Source: Ignelater luminosus
Taxonomy: Eukaryota > Arthropoda > Insecta > Coleoptera > Elateridae
NCBI GenBank assembly: GCA_011009095.1
Contig: VTPC01089970.1
Location: 186,001 to 250,000 of the forward strand
Reading direction: 5' to 3'
Length of the DNA stretch: 64,000 nt
Below the pieces are notes generated by a model. That model was not told where the DNA came from. It ran no database searches and saw nothing but the letters and a program-made list of their open reading frames with translations. Both the position numbers and the translations under genes were made by a program. Below, in pieces: positions 1 through 9,800 of the stretch (positions within the stretch are counted from its first letter, which is position 1; the number at the start of each line of letters is the position of its first letter).

Positions 1-385
1 TGGCTCCGTAATTGGTCAAGATCGGCTAGGAGATAAATAGTAGAGTGGCTGCACCCAGCTGACTGCTCCATGCCCTCAAGACAGGATTCCTTGCCAAGCA
101 TGAAGTGTCCAAGAATACCAACAAAACATGGGAGTGAGAGCTGGACCGTGGGGTTAGCAGATTGCAAGCTATGGAGGTATGTTTTCAGAGGAGGATCAAG
201 AGCAAAACCCGAAGAGATCGAGTCAGAAATGACACCGTCCACAGCTCTGTGAAAATGAGACCCCTGTTGGAGAAGGTGGAGCAAGGTTAGCTAAGATGGT
301 TTGGGCACTTGACTAGACTGCCAGATACTAGGGTGACCAAACTCTCTTATGAGGCCAGACCAGACCTGGCTTGGAAGAGGTTAAA
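1..385 (+). mobile_element. LINE reverse-transcriptase C-terminal fragment
   Basis: Pieces in shifting frames read like the C-terminal tail of insect non-LTR reverse transcriptases: a TGFLAKHEV segment near 85, RLQAMEV near 163-183, RRIKSKTRRDRVRNDTV at about 190-240, then a PLLEKVE..LRWFGHLTR segment and LPDTRV..L.YEARP up to about 365. That string order (RRIK.KTRRDRVRN, then LRWFGH, then PDTR) is a familiar LINE tail. Several frame changes and stops make it non-functional. It runs off the left edge of the window, so the 5' part is not visible. The clade cannot be fixed from this much. Confidence 0.7.
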
Positions 386-2060
386 AGTTTGAGTGTGACG
401 TCAATGTGTAAGACGGCCTTGTTGTATTTTTCTGCAGCATTGTATCAGGAACTGATTTATTGCACCCTTAGATCAAATTACACGTTGCAACAAATACATG
501 TCAATTCCGTTATATTATGTGGATTTTTTCAGTAAGCATTTAAGACTGTTACCGTAAATATGTAAAGGTAAAATATTTCATATTTTAAATCTTCAATTTT
601 AACCAATAAACCTTTTTAAATTTAAATCGAGTGTTGAAGTTAAATTTGCTTATTTATTATTAGGATATTTATTTGTATTTTATTTTAAAATGAATTCAGT
701 ACTAAACCATATCAGTTTGAACCTCTTCGTGAAAATTTTGAAGAAGCAAGTGATTCTAATAAATAATGAATATTAAATACTACATCAAGAGCAAGACAGA
801 TTAAATAATATAAAAGCAGGAATTATAGATGTTGACTGATGAGGAAAGTGTGTGTTGTGTTGCAGAAAAGTCCATGGAAAAAGTTACAGAGGATTTTCGT
901 TGTGTTACCAAGTGCCTGCAATTTTCCAAACTAATCTTAAGTAAAGACCTGCTGCAGTAGACTAGATATATAATCTCAGTTTAAAAAAAAAAGAATCCGT
1001 TTTAAGAAACAAACAATTGGTAACTGCAGAGAATGTTTTATACAAAACTTGGCGCTATGTAGTATATAAACAATTCATTGCGTGGATAAATTTGTGGACA
1101 TTTACAGCATTCTAGCTACATAGCAAATCATTTTGGGGAATGATTCCTGTTTGGAAATTTATCTGACAAAATATTCCCTTTTTTCGATTGTTTTTATTTT
1201 TTGAACTATTTCTACAACTGTACATACTACAAACGGGCACTTTTAAATTAAGTTTAAAACGTAAACTAAAAAACTGCTTGTAAAAACACCACCAAATGTG
1301 AATGCAATGTATGTAAAAGTTGAGCGTCTGTCGCAGCTGGTTTACACTTTAATGTCATACACATTTCAATTATTGATCATAACTTTCTTATCATATCAAA
1401 TAAACTTTCTAGAAATTACACACTGATATAAATACCTGAAAACTTCCATTTGAAGCAAACTTGTTTTTTGTGTTGTGATCCCCTTTAAGAATAAGGTGAT
1501 CATCCATACTGGTTTTTGAGTATGCTTTATCTGGGATCCTGAGGTCGATCTGGGACTCCAAAGAGGACCCCCCATGTTTATCTAATATTCCCTTATGTTC
1601 GGATTTTCAGCTGAAATATGTGGTCAATATGCTGTCATCTTATTTCTACATGCATAGATGATGTATGTACTTATATGCCACTTATACTAAAACATTAATT
1701 ACATATCTTTTATGTTGGCATAAGATATATATTAATGCACAAAAGATGTTTATTAAAAATATATAAAAATAAAAATGCTCTAAATGAAAATGTGGATTCG
1801 ATGTATACAAGAGAAAATTTAGTTTCAATGCAACTAATAAATGTTATTTCTAGTTAGAATTTGATGAATACAAGGGAATTTCAAATGGTATGTTCTTTTT
1901 CTCTGAGCAACTACTTACCTACATCCTGAAGTAGCACCAGTCTGAAATATCTTTATTGTACACAATTACATATAATGTCATAAAAAGTAGTTAAACTGCC
2001 ATACAACATTTTCTTTACAAAATACTTATTAAAAGCTTCTCTAAATTAAGGTGACCACCT
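386..2060. other. Intergenic, nothing recognised
   Basis: AT-rich sequence with short stop-ridden frames only. I see no transposase, RT, RNA gene or inverted repeat that stands out. Confidence 0.5.
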
Positions 2061-3411
2061 TTAACCCATTAACGGCCATTGATGAGAAAATGCAACATTA
2101 AAGTAATAATTTTTTTATCAAGTAAAATACAATGGTATCAGATATATTAAAGTACTTACTACAAGGTGATATTTTGTAGTGTGTAAATGTATTTTTCTCA
2201 TTACAAAAAATAATTATTCTTCTGTTAGAATTTGCATATGAATTTGACCAACTTCGCTATTTAAGAGATGTCTTCCTACAATTTCGCGTAACTACATTAT
2301 AATATTCAAAAACCTAAATATTTTGTAATATTATATTGACGAGATATAAATACATGTTCCAATAGAAACAAATTTTTTTCCTGTAATTTTAGTGTTCAGA
2401 AAATAATGTTGCGTTATCGCATCAATGGCATAATTCATAGTCCACTCCACTACCATCTAATGCAGTTAGACCGACAAAGGGGCTGCAAGTTCTGTAGTTT
2501 TGTTTGGTTTGGTTGTAAATAACAGACTTTTAAACAGCATAATAATTGTAGTCTGAAATCTAAAGAAATAATGAAAAAACAAATAGAGGAGCATTTGATT
2601 ATAGACTTGACTTTGAATCAAATATTTGTGTTGTTCGATGGAACCACAATTCTATCGTAACAATGATAATGATAACAAAGAATATGTATACCAATAAATC
2701 TCGTGCAGATGGTTTGATCGGAAACAGAAGAAAGAAATTAGTGTTCTACAGCACAATAATGGTATAGCTAACTATAGAATGAAGGTTCGAGGTAAAAAGT
2801 GGTGGTGGCCTCTTTTCATAAATTGAATTGATAGTGTTTTGTCAACTGTTGGAAACTGTATAGAATTGCCAATGATAAAAAGATATCTGAGCTCTAATTT
2901 CGTTCTTCTATAGTTATGGCACTTATCAAATCAGAAGGCAAAACTGAAGAAAATCAATATGAAAGTAAAGGGGCATACCAAGCAAGAAACAGACCAACCA
3001 AAAACAAATTACCCGATGAGATTAGAAAAGATAAAGTCGCTCACAGCATTATTCGCCATCCAGAAAAGTCGAGGAAAAGATGTAGGAACCAAAGTCAGAC
3101 TGTGCATATGTGTACAAAGTGCAATGTGCATCTTCATCCTGCATGTTTTGATGACTTCCATAGACAATAGCCTTTCATATGTGACCTGTCACAAAACTAG
3201 ACTTTTAGAAATAAAATAAAAACTGCATTTTTAAGCTTGTGTCAAATAATAGTATTTACCACATATTCCGCCATTGATGCGAAAACGCAACATTATTTTT
3301 TGAGAAATCTTTTTCACTTACTGTGATACTTTTTAGACTTCAGTTGATCTGTATTTAAAAAAATGAGCTCTCAAAAACTAAAATTTGATGCCTTGGCTGT
3401 TAATGGGTTAA
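2061..3411 (+). mobile_element. piggyBac-type element with TTAA target duplications
   Basis: The element runs 2065-3407 and is flanked by TTAA at 2061-2064 and 3408-3411, the target duplication piggyBac uses. The ends are inverted: CCCATTAACGGCC on the left, and the right end reverse-complements to CCCATTAACAGCC. Subterminal copies of a GATGCGAAAACGCAACATTA-like sequence occur in opposite orientations near 2085, 2410 and 3275. Inside, 2916-3170 keeps a C-terminal transposase piece with a Cys/His-rich finger (MCTKCNVHLHPACFDDFH), typical of piggyBac C-termini, preceded by PDEIRKDKVAHSI. The catalytic domain is absent, so this is an internally deleted copy of 1.34 kb. A related end is found at 37.0-37.3 kb. 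Confidence 0.85.
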
Positions 3412-3935
3412 TGAAATACAAAAATGAAGATTGATAAAGTAAACTTTCTGTACTATTTTGTTAAAAATCAAATTATTCAATAAACACAACAAATACATGT
3501 AATTCTAAATAGAGAAACATTTTAAAGTATGTGTACTATTTAAAAGAATTTGTTCATCTTTTTTAAATAATTAACAAATTCCTGACGTCATATTGATGTT
3601 AAGTCTGGTGCACAGTTCGGCATGCATTCTATTTCTTTTTTCTGTACATAAACTAGAAGTTAGTGAAAAAATACTCAACATGTGTTACTTATATAGCCAC
3701 TGAAAAAGCTTTTTCCACAATTTCTAGTGTTTTTGGAAACTGTAAGTTCTTTAACAGTTTTACCCAGATTTCATAGTGAGAAATTTGCAGTCTTCATTTC
3801 TACTGCAGCACTGCGTTTCCAAAAACATTCTATTTTATTATGTTTAAGAACAATTAAAAAATATGTCACGTAAAATGTAATAAATTATGAATGATCAAAA
3901 TGTTTAACCTGCATTAATACATTTAATTTTCAAAC
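3412..3935. other. Intergenic, nothing recognised
   Basis: AT-rich, no coding or repeat signature that I can name. Confidence 0.4.
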
Positions 3936-3939
3936 ATTA

Positions 3940-4510
3940 AAAACATATCCTAACATACAAATATATGAAATTCTCACTTGACATTTAAGAATACAAACAC
4001 TACACTCATAGAATAGGTATTTTCTCGTGTAGTGTATATGATGGTGTTTGCAAACATACTGGCGAGAAACCATTTGTGTGTAGAATACAAATTTCACATT
4101 CAAATGGTTTTTCGCCACTAAGCACGCACATATGGATTCGAGAGCCTTTCTTCGCATTTGGGATCCTTTCTTCACCATACATTCATATTATATTTAAAGA
4201 ACTTTTTCCCACCGAGTACACTTGACACACAAGTCTTGTGAATTTTTACTCTGTGTGTTTTACGTTTAGTATAATTACACATACTGTATGTGTTGCCCTT
4301 CAAAAGGTTTCTTGCTACTATGGACCACCACATGGTATAGTAAATTGCCCTTGCTGTAGTGCATCTAGATTTACAAGTTTATATTCAAAGGTCTTTCTTT
4401 ATTATAGACAAGCATATTAATGCATATTGTTCTTTATGTATTAATAAATCATAAATACTACACTCAAACAGCTTTTCATTACAATGGATAAGTGCATGTA
4501 TTCAAAAACT
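3940..4510 (-). pseudogene. C2H2 zinc-finger pseudogene
   Basis: On the minus strand several zinc-finger linker/start units can be read in different frames: HALIHCNEKLFECSI near 4450-4500, HVVVHSSKKPFEG near 4300-4340, and HMCVLSGEKPFECEIC at about 4090-4140, followed by HTREYLFYECSVCIL-like remains near 3970-4040. These follow the C2H2 pattern (H-x3-H-TGEKPFEC-x-x-C), but the finger bodies are eroded, frames shift and stops interrupt. No intact open frame longer than about 80 residues remains. Best read as a decayed C2H2 zinc-finger gene or a retrocopy of one; no parent gene is in the window. Confidence 0.6.
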
Positions 4511-5080
4511 GTTTACGGTACCTTTACAGCTGTACATCTTGATGTCTTTGAAATTATTTCTTCTCTGATTTCATCTATTCATATATGTAGTACTATTATA
4601 AGTTTGATACGAGTATCTTCAATAATATTCTTAATACCTCTAGAAAATAAAATTAGTTGTATGTTAAAGCGATCCTCTTTCCGTTTGCCTTGAGAAAGTT
4701 AGTATTACACTTAAAACTCATAACTTCAACATTGGATGGATGTGCATTTATTAGTAAATCTTTAAATTTCGTTAAATGCAAATTTTTGTAAATCAGTTTG
4801 CTGGTTTTTTTTCTATTCCTATTTAAAAATGAAATTATAAATAAGCACGTTTTGCAAAACACGTGGATATACTAAGCGAAACGTTGTAGTATAAAATTAA
4901 TATACTTACAGCTGCTGATCATATTAATGTGTGTTTCTATGGTATTGAACTATTGATGATCACAGCCGATGATGAAAAATTGTGATCAGCAGCAGCAAGC
5001 AGCCGGCAGCAGCAGGGCGAAATAAGGATGAAATCGGTGAAATACTGCCATATCCAGCGTTGCCATTTATTACTGTTTGT
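4511..5080. other. Intergenic, nothing recognised
   Basis: AT-rich; a short GC-richer patch of CAG-type repeats (AGCAGCAGCAAGCAGC) sits near 4985-5020. No gene seen. Confidence 0.4.
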
Positions 5081-5083
5081 ATA

Positions 5084-5300
5084 CCAAGCGATCATTAAAA
5101 TTTGTTTCCAGGAGGCTATGAAAAAGAAAAAACATGTCTTAGCTTATTCTATAAAATTATCTATCAAATTGACAGTTTGCATTAGAAACAATTAGAAATT
5201 ATCAGTTTGTAGGTTATGTGTTGGTACGCGTTTTTCTGAGCTTCTCCCTACGAAAAAATTTCACAGCCTACTGGGAACTGTAATTTTAATGATCGCTTGT
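5084..5300. mobile_element. MITE, CAAGCGATC family, copy 1
   Basis: Inverted ends of about 40 bp: CAAGCGATCATTAAAATT on the left (5085) and its reverse complement on the right (ending 5299). Within each arm an AGGCT.TGAAA stretch is also conserved. Length about 215 bp, non-coding. A second, more decayed copy is at 57.03-57.21 kb inside a TANGO1 intron. Family not assigned. Confidence 0.8.
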
Positions 5301-5683
5301 TATCCAATACACAACATGAAAAGCAAAAATATTTTCTCCAGCCATTAAAGAAAGACTGTTATCCATTACAAACTTACTACAATGACCCCCTTCAGATAAA
5401 AATTACATTTTGGTTCTTTTTAATTGACCCTTACAAAGCTTGTGTGGCTAGATATAGTCAATCAAAACTACATTATCAAAAGAAGTTATTTCCAAACTGA
5501 AAGTACAAATAAAGATTTCTAAAAATCCTGCGAATATATTCTTGATTAAATAATCAATACACAATCTAATTAACTTGTTTTGGAATATTTGAATATGAAA
5601 AACTTGATTCACAGATCAGTATATCCGGCAACATTGCAATTGATTTACCTCCATTATATAAAAATTCAAATATACGTCAATAA
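5301..5683. other. Intergenic, nothing recognised
   Basis: AT-rich stretch downstream of POP5; no feature seen. Confidence 0.4.
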
Positions 5684-5689
5684 TTTATT
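5684..5689 (-). terminator. Poly(A) signal of POP5
   Basis: AATAAA on the minus strand, about 80 nt past the POP5 stop codon. Prediction from sequence only. Confidence 0.45.
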
Positions 5690-5768
5690 TTTTACAATAA
5701 TCCTATTATATGCAACAAAAATCACAGAAATATACATTCATTAACTAATCTAACATTTAACTAAATAA

Positions 5769-6268
5769 TCATGTTATTTGCATAATATTATCAAAGTTTA
5801 ATAGGGCCTCCTTAATTGCTTCTTTTTCCTCATAAGTCTTTAAAGTGGCACACACCTCATTCACTTTCTTTTGCTGATGATTCAGCACAAACTTAAAGCA
5901 ATGTCGCATCGTTGCTCCCGTATACAAAGTGGTTAAATTAACTTTTTTATTGTCCATCACATTTACACATGGTAAACAGCTTCCAACTAATTTGTGAGGT
6001 CCATGTCTTGCTTTAATTAGAGCAATTCTGGTTTTCTCGTTTATATACTTGGCGATAAAGCCAGCTCTGACTGCTGCCATACCAAAGTCTCCATGCATTT
6101 GCTGGATTTTTGTTAAAATTGCGGTATGTAGAGAATGTTGATTAATTTTAAGATTATTTTGAGAATTTATCTCAATTACGATGTACCTATACATAAAATA
6201 CAATTATTAATGATAAATAAAAAACTTTTATTATGTAATTATAATTACCGGTTTTTATGTCTAACCAT
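5769..6268 (-). CDS. POP5: Ribonuclease P/MRP protein subunit POP5
   Basis: Two coding exons on the minus strand: 6268-6249 (ATG GTT AGA..., MVRHKNR) and 6186-5769, joined across a 62-nt GT-AG intron (donor CG|GTAATT, acceptor TATAG|G). The product is 145 aa. The start MVRHKNRYIVIEI matches the conserved Pop5 N-terminus (MVR.K.RY). The core carries HGDFGMAA, a variant of the family's HG.FG.A, and KLVGSCLPCVNVMDNKK, then GATMRHCFKFVLNHQQK, equivalent to the G.TIR.CQKFL segment of human POP5. Pop5 is an RRM-like protein that binds the catalytic RNA of RNase P and RNase MRP in the nucleus and nucleolus, for 5' maturation of tRNA and pre-rRNA processing. The acidic C-terminal tail of the human protein is missing, as expected for short invertebrate forms. 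It is head-to-head with FGGY and may share a promoter region. Confidence 0.93.
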
Positions 6269-6860
6269 GGTTTTGTTTTTATTGTTATTCAATACACCAC
6301 AAACACTATATACCTAACCTCTAATTACATGCAAATGCAACCTAACCTTTAAGGACGTATGTGTCGTTGGTACTGGTTGGTATATCGTGTGATATGGTGG
6401 CATCCATGCATTACCCCGGGTTGCCAAAAATATAGCAAGTTCTTCTTAAAATGGAGGGAAATTCAGATGAATAAAAATAACTTAAAATTAAAAACCCATC
6501 AATTTTCTATTTATTCTTTACAAAAAATAATAATGTTGATATAAATCAGCAAGTTTAATAAAATGGGTTAAATTCTTTTACAATATTCAAATTTTTATGA
6601 TGAAGAAATCCAAGAAAAATGCATTTAATAAACTATAAAATGTTAATTTTTGTTGTACTTACCTATTAGATATGTACTTTTATTTTTCATAGTGCATGCT
6701 GCTGTATTCATTATTACTAATATCAACACCCAATATAGGGTCACGAACTTTATCTTATCTGCTGTTAATTTTAGAAGTTTGTTAACGTAATACTAGTAAA
6801 TTTGTTTGCTTCTCGTAACATTTTTGTCATTGAAAACTAATTTGATGAGACTTTTATAAA
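6269..6860. promoter_or_regulatory. Shared upstream region of POP5 and FGGY
   Basis: The two start codons face away from each other with 592 bp between them, so both promoters must lie here or use upstream exons I cannot see. No TATA box is placed convincingly. Two AACCTAACC-like blocks (near 6314 and 6340) flank an ATGCAAAT octamer at 6329, about 40-80 bp upstream of the POP5 ATG. That a bidirectional promoter exists is inference from spacing. Confidence 0.4.
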
Positions 6861-9800
6861 ATGACTGTTAATGCCTATTTTATTGGTGTGGATGTGGGAA
6901 CTGGAAGTGTTCGAGCAGCACTGGTATCTGATAAAGGAAAAATTTTGAAAGTATCAGTAAAAAATATTTGTACATGGAATCCTCAAAAAGATTATTATGA
7001 ACAGTCATCTGAAGACATTTGGAGTTCTTGTGTAGCTTGTATTAAGGTAAAATGATATTAATGAAATTTCTGAAATTAATTTTAAATTAAAATATATTTT
7101 AGGAAGTTGTCAGTGGAATTAATTTAGAAAGAGTTAAAGGAATAGGATTTGATGCAACTTGCTCACTAGTTGTTTTGGATAATAATGGGAATCCATTGTC
7201 AGTCAGCCCAACAGGTTAGCATGGATATCTTATTATTTTTGTTATTGATAAACCTTACACGTTTGTATCTTTATTTAAAGGAAACAATGAACAAAATGTT
7301 ATACTATGGATGGATCATCGTGCATCAGAAGAAGCTGAGAAAATAAATAAATTACAGCATTCAGTTCTTCAATATGTTGGTGGGAAAATCTCACTTGAAA
7401 TGGAAACTCCTAAATTGCTCTGGTTAAAAACGCATTTAAAAAATGAATGTTGGGATAAAATGGGATTGTGTTTTGATTTGCCTGATTTCCTAACTTGGAA
7501 AGCTACTGGTTCTGAATCAAGGTAATAGAAGATGAGAATATTACAGCTTATTATTACATATCGTTACAGATCTTTATGTTCTTTGGTTTGCAAATGGACA
7601 TATGAGGCACATTCGAATGGAAATATGGGCTGGAATAGAAGCTATTTTACTGTAGTAGGTCTAGAGGATTTATTAGAAAACAATTCTAAGAAAATTGGTT
7701 CTCAAATATTATCTCCTGGTGTTTCAGTAGGAAATGGCCTTAGTGAGAACTCTGCTAAAGAATTAGGCCTCAAACCTGGCACTCCTGTTGGAACATCTCT
7801 TATTGATGCACATGCTGGTGGTCTTGGTTTGATTGGATGTTCTGCGAATGGCATTGATAGTGATTTTCATACAAGATTAGGTTTGTTCAAGTTCTTAATT
7901 TTATTTGAAAGAAATCATAATAGAAAATCTGTAGGGCTTATATGTGGCACTTCTACTTGTCATATGGCTGTATCACCAACACCTGTTTTTGCGCCAGGAA
8001 TTTGGGGACCTTACTTTAGTGCTATGATACCAGGAATGTGGTTAAGTGAAGGTGGCCAAAGTGCCACAGGTAAATTAATTGACCGTATTATCGATTCTCA
8101 TCCAGCTTCCGCAGCAATTAAAACAAAACTTGGTGATCTGTTAGTCTATTTTCTTTTTTAAATAATAAATTATGTAACACAATATAAATTGTTGACATTT
8201 TTAAATTGCAGACATATTCAACATTATCTAAGTAATTTATTAGAAGAATTAGCAAAGAAGAGAAATGTAAAGCATATCGACTTTCTAACAAGGAATCTGC
8301 ATGTTTGGCCTGATTTTCATGGGAATCGATCTCCTGTTGCTGATCCAAATTTAAGAGGAGCAGTATGTATCCTATTTTGATTTTTGGTTAAATATTGCCA
8401 TCTTTATTATAATTCTTACAAACTTAAGCATTTTACAACTATTTAGGAGTTTGAGCTATAGGATGTTTCAGCATATTTGATGCTAATTTAAATTAAATAT
8501 CTTTTGGTTCATTTTAAAATCAATTGAAATTTTATTATTATAATGCTGTGAATACAATACTTTTCCTTAACTCCCTGTGAACAAATAAACTTGTAAGATA
8601 GGCTGCCTATATTTCATACATTTGTTTAGATGCCTTTCTTTATTAGTATTTCAATATGATTGAAAACTTCTGCGTTGACTCATAACAGTAGTTAGTTCTT
8701 GTGGTTTAAGTTACTCATTTCTGTTACAAGTGTTAGTGGGCAGCAGAGAAAGGAAGTCATAATTACAAAAAACTGTCTGATTTTCTGTTGGTTTTGCTGG
8801 CCTTAGTATGACTGTTTGATTCAGTGAGAAGAACTCCTGTTTGGCCACATTGAGGTACTGATGATAAAAGATAGACTTTTCCTTTGTCTCAATGAAGATG
8901 AAACATACCCTTTTTCCTTGTAATATTTTTGGATATTCTATGTTTGACAAGAATTTTGAAGAAATATAAATGCAATAGCCCTGAATTACAAGTAAGCAAA
9001 TAATGCCTTTGCCAAAATAGATTTTTCGTTATTAGGACTCATTTTGAGACCTATCCAGGTCAAGCCGCCCATGCGATCTAGGAGCTGCTTGAAGCTCGAA
9101 AATAGAAAATTCTGTTGAAAATGTTTCTGAAATGAATATCGAAGTTTTATATTTTAGGAAATAAATAAATTCAGTGAGGTGCTTGCTGAGAGTTTTACTT
9201 ACTTAAGTATGGAATAATTCACAATGTTTGCCAGAATTACTTACAAGAAGAGCAACACTTACTTTTTCATAAGTATAACAGGATTCAAAACATTCAAAGA
9301 ACTATTGATTTATTCCTGATGACAACAAACTATAATGGCTGTACAACAGAAAGGATGTGCCTAAGCAGCTGGCTTAAATTAAATAACTAATCTTTCATAT
9401 ATTACTATATTGACTGTAGTGAAATATTTGATTTCGATTTCACTCTGTCACATATAATGCAAAGTTTTGTTTAGCAGTTAACTCGCGCTCTCCATTCTTC
9501 CCAACAAAACAAAGTGTCGGTTCCATATTTGATATACTCAATCATCTTTTATACAGTCTGCCTATTTTATCATATTGCATAGGGACAGACAACACATATT
9601 GCAGGTAGTGAAATTGCAAAGGTAACCATTAATTATTATTAATTTCTTCAATAAGATCAAAGCTTCTTGATGGGCTCATATTAATGAATTAAATATCAAA
9701 TTATTAATCAATAACTTTTCAATCTTTCAACAGCTGCCCTTTGTTGATTGCTTTTTGTTTGTTACTTACGATGTCATCTAGTGCAATTTGTGTTGCTTTT

